Below are positions 1 to 5,343 of a DNA stretch of 7,064 bases, piece by piece. The position numbers and the translations under genes were made by a program. Numbering within the stretch: the stretch's first letter is position 1; the number at the start of each line of letters is the position of its first letter. Below the pieces are notes generated by a model. The model saw only the letters and a list, made by a program, of their open reading frames with translations. It was not told where the DNA came from and did no database searches. The DNA lies in NCBI GenBank assembly GCA_021780585.1, contig JAJXYM010000418.1:1-7064 (forward strand). Reading direction: 5' to 3'. Origin of the DNA: Deltaproteobacteria bacterium (GTDB taxonomy: Bacteria > Desulfobacterota > Binatia > Binatales > Binataceae).

Positions 1-747
1 GGATAGTTTCGGAATGACCTTCTCGATCCCCATCACGGCGATGAAAGTCTCGGGCAGCGTGCTGGAGAGGCGGCCGTTGCCTTCGTTTTCGATCAGCGCG
101 AGCGTGCCGGTCTCGGCGATTGCGAAATTGACGCCGGTAATTCCAAGGTCGGCGTTGAGAAAAATCGTGCGCAGGCGTTCGCGCGCGGCCGCGGTCAGGG
201 TTTCCGGATGCGCGCTGTAGGGGATGCCGAGTTTGTCGGCGAAGAGGCGGCCGATGTCCTCCTTCGAAAGATGGATCGCGGGCGTGATGATGTGCGAGGG
301 GCGTTCGCCGCGCAGTTGCACGATATATTCGCCGAGATCGGTCTCGACCACCTCGATGCCGGCGCGTTCGAGGGCGGGATTGAGCTCGATCTCCTCGGTG
401 GTCATCGATTTGCCTTTGACCGCGCGTTTGACGCCGGCGCGTTGGGCGACGTCGAGGATATAGGCGCGGGCTTCGGCGGCGTTGGCGGCGACAAAGACGG
501 TGGCGCCGTTGGCTTCGAGCTTCTGCTTGAGTTCGACCAGCAATTGATCGAGCCGGCCGATTGCGTCCTCCTTGATCCGGCGGGCGGCGGCGCGTTCGGA
601 GTCGAACGCGGGGAATTCGGCGCGCGTCGCGGCGACGTGCTCGAGATGGCGCCCGGTGGCGTTTTCGAGCTTGCGGCGCAATTCGGCGTCGGCGACGCTC
701 TGGCGGCTCGCTTCAAGGAAGCCGGATGAGGATGAACCCGCACTCAC
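1..747 (-). CDS. lutB: LutB-type Fe-S lactate utilisation protein, 5' part
   Basis: This is the N-terminal 249 codons of a LutB/YkgF-family protein, a subunit of the LutABC system that oxidises L-lactate to pyruvate in the cytoplasm. The reading frame runs off the left edge, so the C-terminal ferredoxin-like 4Fe-4S region expected in a protein of about 470 residues is not visible. The LUD domain is clear. Residues 111-121 contain KGKSMTTEEIE, residues 130-145 read GIEVVETDLGEYIVQL, and residues 200-226 carry the DLGITGVNFAIAETGT stretch followed by the ENEGNGR motif. The chosen start is the GTG at 747-745, with a GGAG ribosome binding site at 759-756, 8 bases upstream. The gene lies 46 bp after the SirB1-type gene on the same strand and probably shares its transcript. 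LutA and LutC are not in the window. The family call is firm; the substrate is inferred from the family. Confidence 0.9.
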   Translation of the reverse strand, partial: MSAGSSSSGFLEASRQSVADAELRRKLENATGRHLEHVAATRAEFPAFDSERAAARRIKEDAIGRLDQLLVELKQKLEANGATVFVAANAAEARAYILDVAQRAGVKRAVKGKSMTTEEIELNPALERAGIEVVETDLGEYIVQLRGERPSHIITPAIHLSKEDIGRLFADKLGIPYSAHPETLTAAARERLRTIFLNADLGITGVNFAIAETGTLALIENEGNGRLSSTLPETFIAVMGIEKVIPKLS

Positions 748-763
748 AAACGGAACTCCGCAA

Positions 764-793
764 GCCGCGCGGCGCGATGCGCGCGCCGGCGGC
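764..793 (-). promoter_or_regulatory. Intercistronic GC hairpin before lutB
   Basis: Bases 764-776 pair with 782-793 in a 12-bp stem made only of G-C pairs, with one bulged G at 769 and a 5-base loop (777-781). On the minus strand it begins directly after the stop codon of the SirB1-type gene and ends 4 bases before the lutB ribosome binding site. No run of T follows, so it is not a classic intrinsic terminator. It could slow RNA decay, stop ribosomes or RNase, or tune lutB expression. Such stems also arise by chance in very GC-rich DNA. Confidence 0.45.
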
Positions 794-1627
794 CTAGTTG
801 ATTCGCGCCACCTGCCGCATCAGGCGCATCACCGACTCGCGCGCGCCGTCGGCGTTGGGATGCTCGGGGGCGAGCGCAAGGAAACTCTGGAAATCGCTGA
901 GCGCGGCGCTGAAACATTCCATCCGTTCGTACAGCGCGGCGCGTTCGAGCGTCTCGTCGAGCGCGCGCGGATCGAGCATCAGGATGCGGTCGAGCGCGGC
1001 GAGCGTGCGCGGCCAATCGGCGGCGCCGGTGTAGATGCCTTTCAGATTGCGCAGCATCCGGGCGAGGATCTGGCGCGCGCCGACCGCCTTGAGCATGGCG
1101 GGATGCACCTCGACGGGCTGGCCGTAAATTTGCGCGAGGCGCGCGCGGATTTCGTCCAGGCCGATAATCGCGCCGCCGTTGAACGGGTCGATGATCAACT
1201 CCCCGCGATCGTCGACCGCCTTGACCAGGAAATGCGTGGGAAAGGAGACGCCGTGGAGGTTGAGTCCGAGGCGGCGGCCGACTTCGAGATAGACCACCGA
1301 CAGCGTAATCGGGATGCCGAGGCGGCGATCGATGACTTCGTTGAGGAAGGAATTGCGCGGATCGCCGAAGGCGTCGCGATTGCCCTCGAAGCCCTTTTGC
1401 GTGAAGAGAAATTCCGACAGGAGCTGCACCCGCTCGACGGTGTCGTCACCGGCGTGCACCAGCGGTTCGGCTTCGCGCGCCAGCTCGGCGAACCGGTCCA
1501 TGTAATGGTCGACGTTGAGCGCGGGATATTCCTCGCCCGCGATCAGCAGCGCGGCGCGAGCCAGTGGAATCGGTTCGCGCGCGGTCAGAGACGCGAATTC
1601 GCGCCGGGCGTCGGTCGAAGCGGCCAT
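794..1627 (-). CDS. SirB1-type transglutaminase-like/TPR protein
   Basis: This 277-residue cytoplasmic protein has the SirB1 (YchA) family architecture. A transglutaminase-like domain occupies roughly residues 30-180 and a TPR-type helical tail roughly 195-260. The family signature is well preserved: DPRNSFLNEVIDRRLGIPIT at 89-108, VVYLEVGRRLGL at 111-122, a GVSFPTHFLV segment with His132, and IDPFNGG at 146-152 with Asp147. There is no cysteine in the place of a transglutaminase nucleophile; the segment reads PITLS, and the only cysteine is at 238 in the tail. Classic transglutaminase or protease chemistry is therefore doubtful. The biochemical role of the family is not settled. The ATG at 1627 has GGAG about 11 bases upstream. 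The gene sits between queG (42-bp gap) and lutB (46-bp gap), all on the minus strand, so co-transcription is likely. Confidence 0.88.
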   Translation of the reverse strand: MAASTDARREFASLTAREPIPLARAALLIAGEEYPALNVDHYMDRFAELAREAEPLVHAGDDTVERVQLLSEFLFTQKGFEGNRDAFGDPRNSFLNEVIDRRLGIPITLSVVYLEVGRRLGLNLHGVSFPTHFLVKAVDDRGELIIDPFNGGAIIGLDEIRARLAQIYGQPVEVHPAMLKAVGARQILARMLRNLKGIYTGAADWPRTLAALDRILMLDPRALDETLERAALYERMECFSAALSDFQSFLALAPEHPNADGARESVMRLMRQVARIN

Positions 1628-1669
1628 CGGTTATCCAACTCCAGTGTTATTCCAAATGCGGGGCGCGGC

Positions 1670-2788
1670 TCAAGGCGCGCGCTCGATCGCGAGCGTAATT
1701 TCCTGATTAACCTCGGGAGCTGATTCGCCCCGGCGCGCCTGTTCGAGCGCGCGGCGCGCGTCGGCCGCGTCGAAACGGCCCAACGCCCATGCCGCGTGCG
1801 CCCGGATCTGCGCGTCGGGTTCGTTGGCGAGCGTCGCGGCGAGCGGCGCAATCGCGGCGGGATTGCCGCTGTTACCGAGCGCGACGGCGGCGTTGCGCAA
1901 CAGGCCGGATCGTTTGGCGCGTCGGATTGCGCTTTTGGCGAAGCGGCGCCGGAAACCGTCGTCGTCGAGCGCGAGTAATTCCGCCAGCGGCGGCATCAGC
2001 GCTTCATTGATCGGCGCGGCCGCGGTCGCGTCGTTATTCCACGGGCAGACCTCCTGGCAGATGTCGCAGCCGAAAATCCAGTTGCCCAGCCGCGGGCGCA
2101 TCGCGCGCGGAATCGCTCCGCGATGCTCGATCGTCAGGTACGAGATGCACAGGCGCGGCTCGAGCAGATAGCCGTCGGCGAGCGCGCCGGTCGGGCACAG
2201 GTCGAGGCATCGCCGGCACGTTCCGCAATGGTCGCGATAGGGCGCCTTGGGCGCGTCGAAGCCAAGGTCGGTCAAAATCTCGGCGAGGAAGAAATACGAA
2301 CCGTGATAACGATTGAGCAGGTTGGTGTTGCGCCCGAACCATCCGAGGCCCGCGGCGGCGGCCCATTCGCGTTCGAACACCGGCCCGGTATCGACGTAGA
2401 CCCGCGTGACCGCCCCCGGACGTTCGGCGGCGAGCGCGGCGGCCACGGTCAGCGCGCGCGCCTTGACGGTATCGTGATAGTCCAGGCCGAGCGCATAGGC
2501 GGCGATCCGGCCGCGCATCGCGGCGCGCCAGTCGATCGCGGGCGGACGCGGGGGAATATACGGCCACGCGAGCGTCATCACCGAGCGCAGGCGCGGGTCG
2601 ATCAGGCGCGGGTCGAGGCGCTTTGCGGGCGTCTTCGCGAGCCACTCCATCCCGGCGGCGCGGCCCTCGGCGAGCCATCGGGAGAAAAAATCGGCGCGTT
2701 CTTCGAGCGGCCGGAGGGTGGTGAATCCAGCTAGGATAAAACCCTGTTCCAATGCGATCGCGATCAGTTTTTCGGCAAGTCGATCCAT
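1670..2788 (-). CDS. queG: Epoxyqueuosine reductase QueG
   Basis: QueG is the cobalamin- and 4Fe-4S-dependent enzyme that reduces epoxyqueuosine to queuosine in the wobble position of certain tRNAs, the last step of queuosine synthesis. With the start used here (ATG at 2788) the protein has 372 residues, close to the usual length. VDTGPVFERE at 132-141 includes the family's conserved Asp133, and GLGWFGRNTNLL at 147-158 follows. The two cluster-binding sets are Cys188, 191, 194 and 198, in CGTCRRCLDLCPTGAL, and Cys214, 241, 244 and 248, the last three in CDICQEVCPWN. A HEAT-like tail covers about 295-350. An in-frame ATG at 2830 would add 14 residues. I prefer 2788 because homologues begin close to this helix and neither start has a strong ribosome binding site. 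A weak extended -10-like TGCTATCGT on the minus strand near 2813-2808 could serve it. It is divergent from erpA and probably leads a queG-SirB1-lutB transcript. Confidence 0.93.
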   Translation of the reverse strand: MDRLAEKLIAIALEQGFILAGFTTLRPLEERADFFSRWLAEGRAAGMEWLAKTPAKRLDPRLIDPRLRSVMTLAWPYIPPRPPAIDWRAAMRGRIAAYALGLDYHDTVKARALTVAAALAAERPGAVTRVYVDTGPVFEREWAAAAGLGWFGRNTNLLNRYHGSYFFLAEILTDLGFDAPKAPYRDHCGTCRRCLDLCPTGALADGYLLEPRLCISYLTIEHRGAIPRAMRPRLGNWIFGCDICQEVCPWNNDATAAAPINEALMPPLAELLALDDDGFRRRFAKSAIRRAKRSGLLRNAAVALGNSGNPAAIAPLAATLANEPDAQIRAHAAWALGRFDAADARRALEQARRGESAPEVNQEITLAIERAP

Positions 2789-2959
2789 CGCCCGATCAGC
2801 GTGAAGCACGATAGCACGCGCCAGCGGCATCGGTGGTCGGCGCGGATGTAATTGCTGGCCGGGAGGTCGGGCCGGGACGGGATGCGTCGCGGTCGGCGAT
2901 GCGTTATTATGAGGCAGATGGGATCACCCATTAGTGCTTCCCATGCGTCGGAGGTTGCG
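2789..2959. promoter_or_regulatory. Divergent intergenic region, queG/erpA
   Basis: This 171-bp stretch separates two divergent genes and must hold or lie near their promoters. On the plus strand TATTAT at 2905-2910 resembles a -10 box for erpA, but no good -35 stands 16-18 bases upstream. A small perfect inverted repeat, ATGGG-ATCA-CCCAT at 2918-2931, lies between that box and the erpA start and could be an operator or chance. On the minus strand the best candidate is an extended -10-like element at about 2816-2808. I do not recognise an IscR-type site. Confidence 0.35.
2950..2954 (+). promoter_or_regulatory. Ribosome binding site fixing the erpA start
   Basis: GGAGG ends 5 bases before the ATG at 2960. 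This strong site supports starting erpA there rather than at in-frame ATG codons further upstream (2852 and others), which would add up to 36 residues unlike the family. Confidence 0.75.
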
Positions 2960-3346
2960 ATGTCAGACGAACTCCATCAGCAGCATGAACCTGTCGCCAA
3001 TCCGGAGGTGGTCGCGGCGCCCGAAGTGAAGCTCACGCCCAAAGCGCTCGAAACCGTGCGCCGGATGATTGCGAAAGAGGGCCTCGGACCGGAATCGGGC
3101 CTGCGCATCTCGGTGGTCGGCGGCGGCTGCTCAGGATTTCAATATTCGCTCAGTTTCGACGACCGCAAGGACGGCGATCAGACCACCGTGATCGAGGGAG
3201 TCAACGTGTTCGTCGATGAGGTTTCGTTGCCCTATATCGCCGGCACGACGCTCGATTTCGTCGAAGGGTTGCACAACGCCGGCTTTCGCTTCGATAATCC
3301 GCGCGCCAGCCGGACCTGCGGATGCGGCTCGTCGTTCAGCGTCTGA
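2960..3346 (+). CDS. erpA: A-type Fe-S carrier, ErpA-like
   Basis: A 128-residue HesB/IscA-family protein that binds and delivers Fe-S clusters to client enzymes in the cytoplasm. The three conserved cysteines are present: Cys57 in VVGGGCSGFQY, and Cys120 and Cys122 in the C-terminal CGCGSSFSV. The GGGCSGFQY motif and the CGCGSSFS tail are closer to ErpA than to IscA of Escherichia coli, which has SGCSGMAY and CGCGESFHV. Residues 1-22 (rich in Glu, His, Gln, Pro and Ala) form a non-conserved extension before the domain begins near VKLTPKAL. The start follows a strong GGAGG site. It is divergent from queG, whose product needs two 4Fe-4S clusters, and lies about 145 bp before fabG on the same strand. 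Assignment to the A-type carrier family is firm. The ErpA rather than IscA or SufA label is a judgement from motifs. Confidence 0.9.
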   Translation: MSDELHQQHEPVANPEVVAAPEVKLTPKALETVRRMIAKEGLGPESGLRISVVGGGCSGFQYSLSFDDRKDGDQTTVIEGVNVFVDEVSLPYIAGTTLDFVEGLHNAGFRFDNPRASRTCGCGSSFSV

Positions 3347-3491
3347 ACGGGCGCGTGGCGTCGCGCGCGGCGTCAACGGCAAGATGACCAGCGTATCGCA
3401 CTTGACGGACGGCCGCGTCCTCACGGCGCGCCGCCCTCCAGACGCGCGCCCTGAACGGACGAATCCTAACCGCGACGGAAAGATTGGCTAA

Positions 3492-4238
3492 GTGGGCGAT
3501 CTCGCAAGTAAGGGCATTATCGTCACGGGCGCGACCCGCGGAATCGGCCGCGCGATCGCGCTCGAGGCCGCGCGACGCGGCGCCAACGTCGCCTTCAATT
3601 ACCTGCAAAGCGAGGCGCGGGCCGCCGCGCTCAAGGAAGAAATCGAGGGCCTTGGCGTCAGGGCGATGGCCTTTCGCGCCGATGTCGGCGACCTCAAGGC
3701 GGCGCGCGAGATGGTCAACGCGGTCAAGCGCGAATTCGGCGCGATCGACGGCTTGGTCAATAATGCTGGACTTACCCGCGACAAGCTGCTCGTGATGATG
3801 ACCGAGGAGGATTGGGCCGAGGTGCTGCGCGTCAACCTGACCGGCGCCTTCAACTTCGCGCGGGCTGCGGCCTTCATGATGATGAAGGCGAAGCGCGGAG
3901 CCATTCTGAACGTCACCTCGATCAGCGGCTTGATCGGGATGGCCGGGCAGGTGAACTATTCGGCGGCGAAGGCCGGCCTGATCGGGATGACCAAGGCGAT
4001 GGCGAAGGAGTTGGGCCGGATGGGCGTGCGGGTCAATGCGCTCGCGCTCGGCTTTATAGAGACCGACATGACCGCGGCGCTGCCGGAGGAGAATCGCCAG
4101 GCCGCGCTCGCGATGATCCCGCTGGGACGTTTCGGCACGGTCGCCGATGTCGCGCCGACGGCGGCGTATCTGCTGAGCGACGCGGCCTCCTATATCACCG
4201 GCGCGGTGATTCAGATCGACGGCGGGCTGGCGATGTGA
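3492..4238 (+). CDS. fabG: 3-oxoacyl-ACP reductase family SDR (FabG)
   Basis: A 248-residue classical short-chain dehydrogenase/reductase of the FabG type, which reduces 3-oxoacyl-ACP with NADPH in fatty acid elongation. The cofactor motif TGATRGIG is at 12-19 and NNAG at 90-93. The catalytic tetrad is complete: Asn115, Ser143, Tyr156 and Lys160 (YSAAK). The LTRDKLL segment after NNAG and the C-terminal DAASYITGAVIQIDGGLAM are typical of FabG. One oddity is VNALALGFIETDM at 181-193, where the family usually has Pro-Gly; here residue 186 is Leu (codon ctc). The start is the GTG at 3492 with GGAAAG 9 bases upstream. No acyl carrier protein or other fab gene is nearby, so it may be a FabG paralogue acting on another 3-oxoacyl substrate. 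A good promoter just downstream suggests the next gene is transcribed independently. Confidence 0.88.
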   Translation: MGDLASKGIIVTGATRGIGRAIALEAARRGANVAFNYLQSEARAAALKEEIEGLGVRAMAFRADVGDLKAAREMVNAVKREFGAIDGLVNNAGLTRDKLLVMMTEEDWAEVLRVNLTGAFNFARAAAFMMMKAKRGAILNVTSISGLIGMAGQVNYSAAKAGLIGMTKAMAKELGRMGVRVNALALGFIETDMTAALPEENRQAALAMIPLGRFGTVADVAPTAAYLLSDAASYITGAVIQIDGGLAM

Positions 4239-4274
4239 CCGGCGGCGATGATTGCGCCACGAACGGAAATTCAC

Positions 4275-4303
4275 TTGAACCATAACCAAACGCTTACGAT
4301 AAT
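4275..4303 (+). promoter_or_regulatory. Sigma70-like promoter
   Basis: TTGAAC at 4275-4280 and GATAAT at 4298-4303 are separated by exactly 17 bases, and the local DNA is much richer in A and T than its surroundings. Transcription would begin near 4310, just upstream of the AAGGA ribosome binding site (4311-4315), giving a very short leader before the GTG at 4323. It should drive the LeuA-regulatory-domain gene and perhaps the DUF393 gene and cysS. Confidence 0.6.
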
Positions 4304-4322
4304 TTCAGCGAAGGAATAGGCG

Positions 4323-4835
4323 GTGTCCGAGCGAGAGTCGATTTTCGAGGAACAGGAGGCGCCGCAGGCCTCGCGCGAACTGGCTGAACTCAAAAGCTCG
4401 CCCGATTACGCCGCGCCGTTTCTGATTGTCCGGCGGCGGGTTATCGACGACTATTTCGAAGGCCGGATGGTCTGTGACGCGACGATCGTGATTCGGATCG
4501 GCGGCGTCGAGGAGACCGAGGCCGCCCGCGGCGTTGGCGTCGTGCACGCGCTCGACAACGCGCTGCGCAAGGCGTTGCTCAAATATTTTCCGTACCTGGC
4601 CGAGGTCAAGGTCACCGAGACCTACGCCCACGCCACCGGCGAATCGACCGAGGCCGACGTGATCACAGTCAACAAATTCACCGACGGGCGGCTTTCATGG
4701 ACTACGCTGGCGCGCTCGGGCAACACGATCGAGGCGGGCTGGAAGTCGCTGGTCGAGGGCTACGAATGGCGGATCTGGCGCGAAAACCTGCGCCGGCGCG
4801 AGATGGCGCGCAATCCGAAGTACGGCCAGCACTGA
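4323..4835 (+). CDS. Stand-alone LeuA/CimA-type regulatory domain protein
   Basis: This 170-residue protein resembles the C-terminal allosteric (LeuA_dimer) domain of 2-isopropylmalate and citramalate synthases, without the catalytic TIM barrel. In those enzymes the domain binds leucine or isoleucine and inhibits the enzyme. Matching elements run in order: APFLIVRRRVIDD at 31-43, the strand ATIVIRIGG at 53-61, EETEAARGVGVVHALDNALR at 63-82 (family form like HTAAEGNGPVNALDRALR), KYFPYLAEVKVTE at 87-99, a VITVNKFTDGRLSWTTLA region at 113-130, and SGNTIEAGWKSLVEGYEWRI at 132-151 (family form SxNIIEASWQALVDSLEY). Residues 1-28 are acidic and not conserved. The GTG start has AAGGA 7 bases upstream and its own promoter, so this is an intact gene rather than the remnant of a longer one. 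It could bind an amino acid and regulate a synthase encoded elsewhere, or have a new role. The fold call is fairly sure; function is unknown. Confidence 0.8.
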   Translation: MSERESIFEEQEAPQASRELAELKSSPDYAAPFLIVRRRVIDDYFEGRMVCDATIVIRIGGVEETEAARGVGVVHALDNALRKALLKYFPYLAEVKVTETYAHATGESTEADVITVNKFTDGRLSWTTLARSGNTIEAGWKSLVEGYEWRIWRENLRRREMARNPKYGQH

Positions 4836-5278
4836 ACCCGATCGAGCCGCGGGTCGCGTCGGCGCCGGCGATTACCGTCGGACGCGCCCGCCCCGGACGC
4901 ATCGCGGTGCTGTACGACGGCGGATGCGAACTGTGCCGGATGGGCGCCGAAGCGGTGCGCCTGTTCGATAACTCCGGACATATCGACCTGATTGATTTCC
5001 ATCAGGACGCCGCCCGCGCCGAATTTCCCGGCTTGACGATGGCCGCGCTGATGGAAGCGCTGCACGTCGTCGATGATCGCGGCCGCGTATGGCGCGGCGC
5101 GCGCGCGGTCAACGCGGTCCTGCGCCATCAACAGGGCGTGCGCGGATGGCTCGCTTATCTATGGTATCTGCCGGGCTTTGCCTGGCTGGCCGACCGTCAG
5201 TACCAGCGAATCGCGGGTGCGCGCTACGGCTATCAGTCGGCCGCGGCGCCGCGCGCCGATAACCCTCGCCAGTGCTGA
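4766..5278 (+). CDS. DUF393 (YuxK/DCC family) protein
   Basis: A thioredoxin-like DUF393 protein, often annotated as a thiol-disulphide oxidoreductase although its substrate is unknown. The family signature YDGGCELC carries a CxxC pair at bases 4925-4927 and 4934-4936 (Cys54 and Cys57 from this start). A typical downstream LIDF segment follows, then a hydrophobic, Trp-rich stretch (WLAYLWYLPGFAWLAD) and the YQRIAGARYGY ending common to the family. The start is uncertain. The ATG at 4766 overlaps the previous gene by 70 bp, with GAGG 7-8 bases upstream. A CTG at 4832 overlaps its stop codon. The first ATG, GTG or TTG after that stop is the GTG at 4907, which would cut into the first strand of the fold. 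Between 4835 and 4909, 22 of 25 codons end in G or C, suggesting real coding upstream of 4907. It is probably coupled to the preceding gene. Confidence 0.78.
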   Translation: MADLARKPAPARDGAQSEVRPALNPIEPRVASAPAITVGRARPGRIAVLYDGGCELCRMGAEAVRLFDNSGHIDLIDFHQDAARAEFPGLTMAALMEALHVVDDRGRVWRGARAVNAVLRHQQGVRGWLAYLWYLPGFAWLADRQYQRIAGARYGYQSAAAPRADNPRQC

Positions 5279-5286
5279 CCCAGCCC

Positions 5287-5322
5287 GCGTGGACGGCCTT
5301 GTTGCGTATCGGCCGCGCACGC
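5287..5322 (+). promoter_or_regulatory. Hairpin in the cysS leader
   Basis: GCGTG (5287-5291) pairs with CACGC (5318-5322) and CGGCC (5294-5298) with GGCCG (5311-5315), with a 2x2 internal mismatch and a 12-base loop. It occupies most of the 65-bp gap between the DUF393 gene and cysS. No T run follows, so it is not a terminator. A short GCTAG tandem repeat (5321-5332) sits just behind it, before the cysS start. It may affect cysS translation or be chance. Confidence 0.35.
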
Positions 5323-5343
5323 TAGGCTAGGCTGAGCGTCATC

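Noticed and set aside
572..1723. A 383-codon plus-strand open frame opposite the SirB1-type gene and the lutB start
   Set aside because: It has no recognisable domain and lies antisense to two clear genes. Long antisense frames are expected where codons end mostly in G or C.
2852..2959. Longer erpA starting at ATG 2852
   Set aside because: The extra 36 residues are Arg-rich and unlike the family, and a strong GGAGG site points to ATG 2960.
3402..3407. TTGACG as a -35 box upstream of fabG
   Set aside because: No -10-like hexamer lies 16-18 bases downstream; the region there is GGCGCG.
3384..3491. A 35-codon open frame (MTSVSHLTDG...) whose TAA directly abuts the fabG GTG
   Set aside because: No good ribosome binding site and no recognisable product. 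The abutment is suggestive of a leader peptide but could be chance.
4239..4274. Intrinsic terminator after fabG
   Set aside because: Only a 4-bp GGCG/CGCC stem is possible and no T run follows.
3336..4289. A 317-codon minus-strand open frame opposite fabG
   Set aside because: Low-complexity Arg/His-rich translation with no motifs; shadow of fabG in GC-rich DNA.
5279..5343. T-box riboswitch or promoter (TTGTTG/TAGGCT) before cysS
   Set aside because: The gap is only 65 bp and lacks the conserved T-box sequence; the promoter hexamers match consensus at only three of six bases each.
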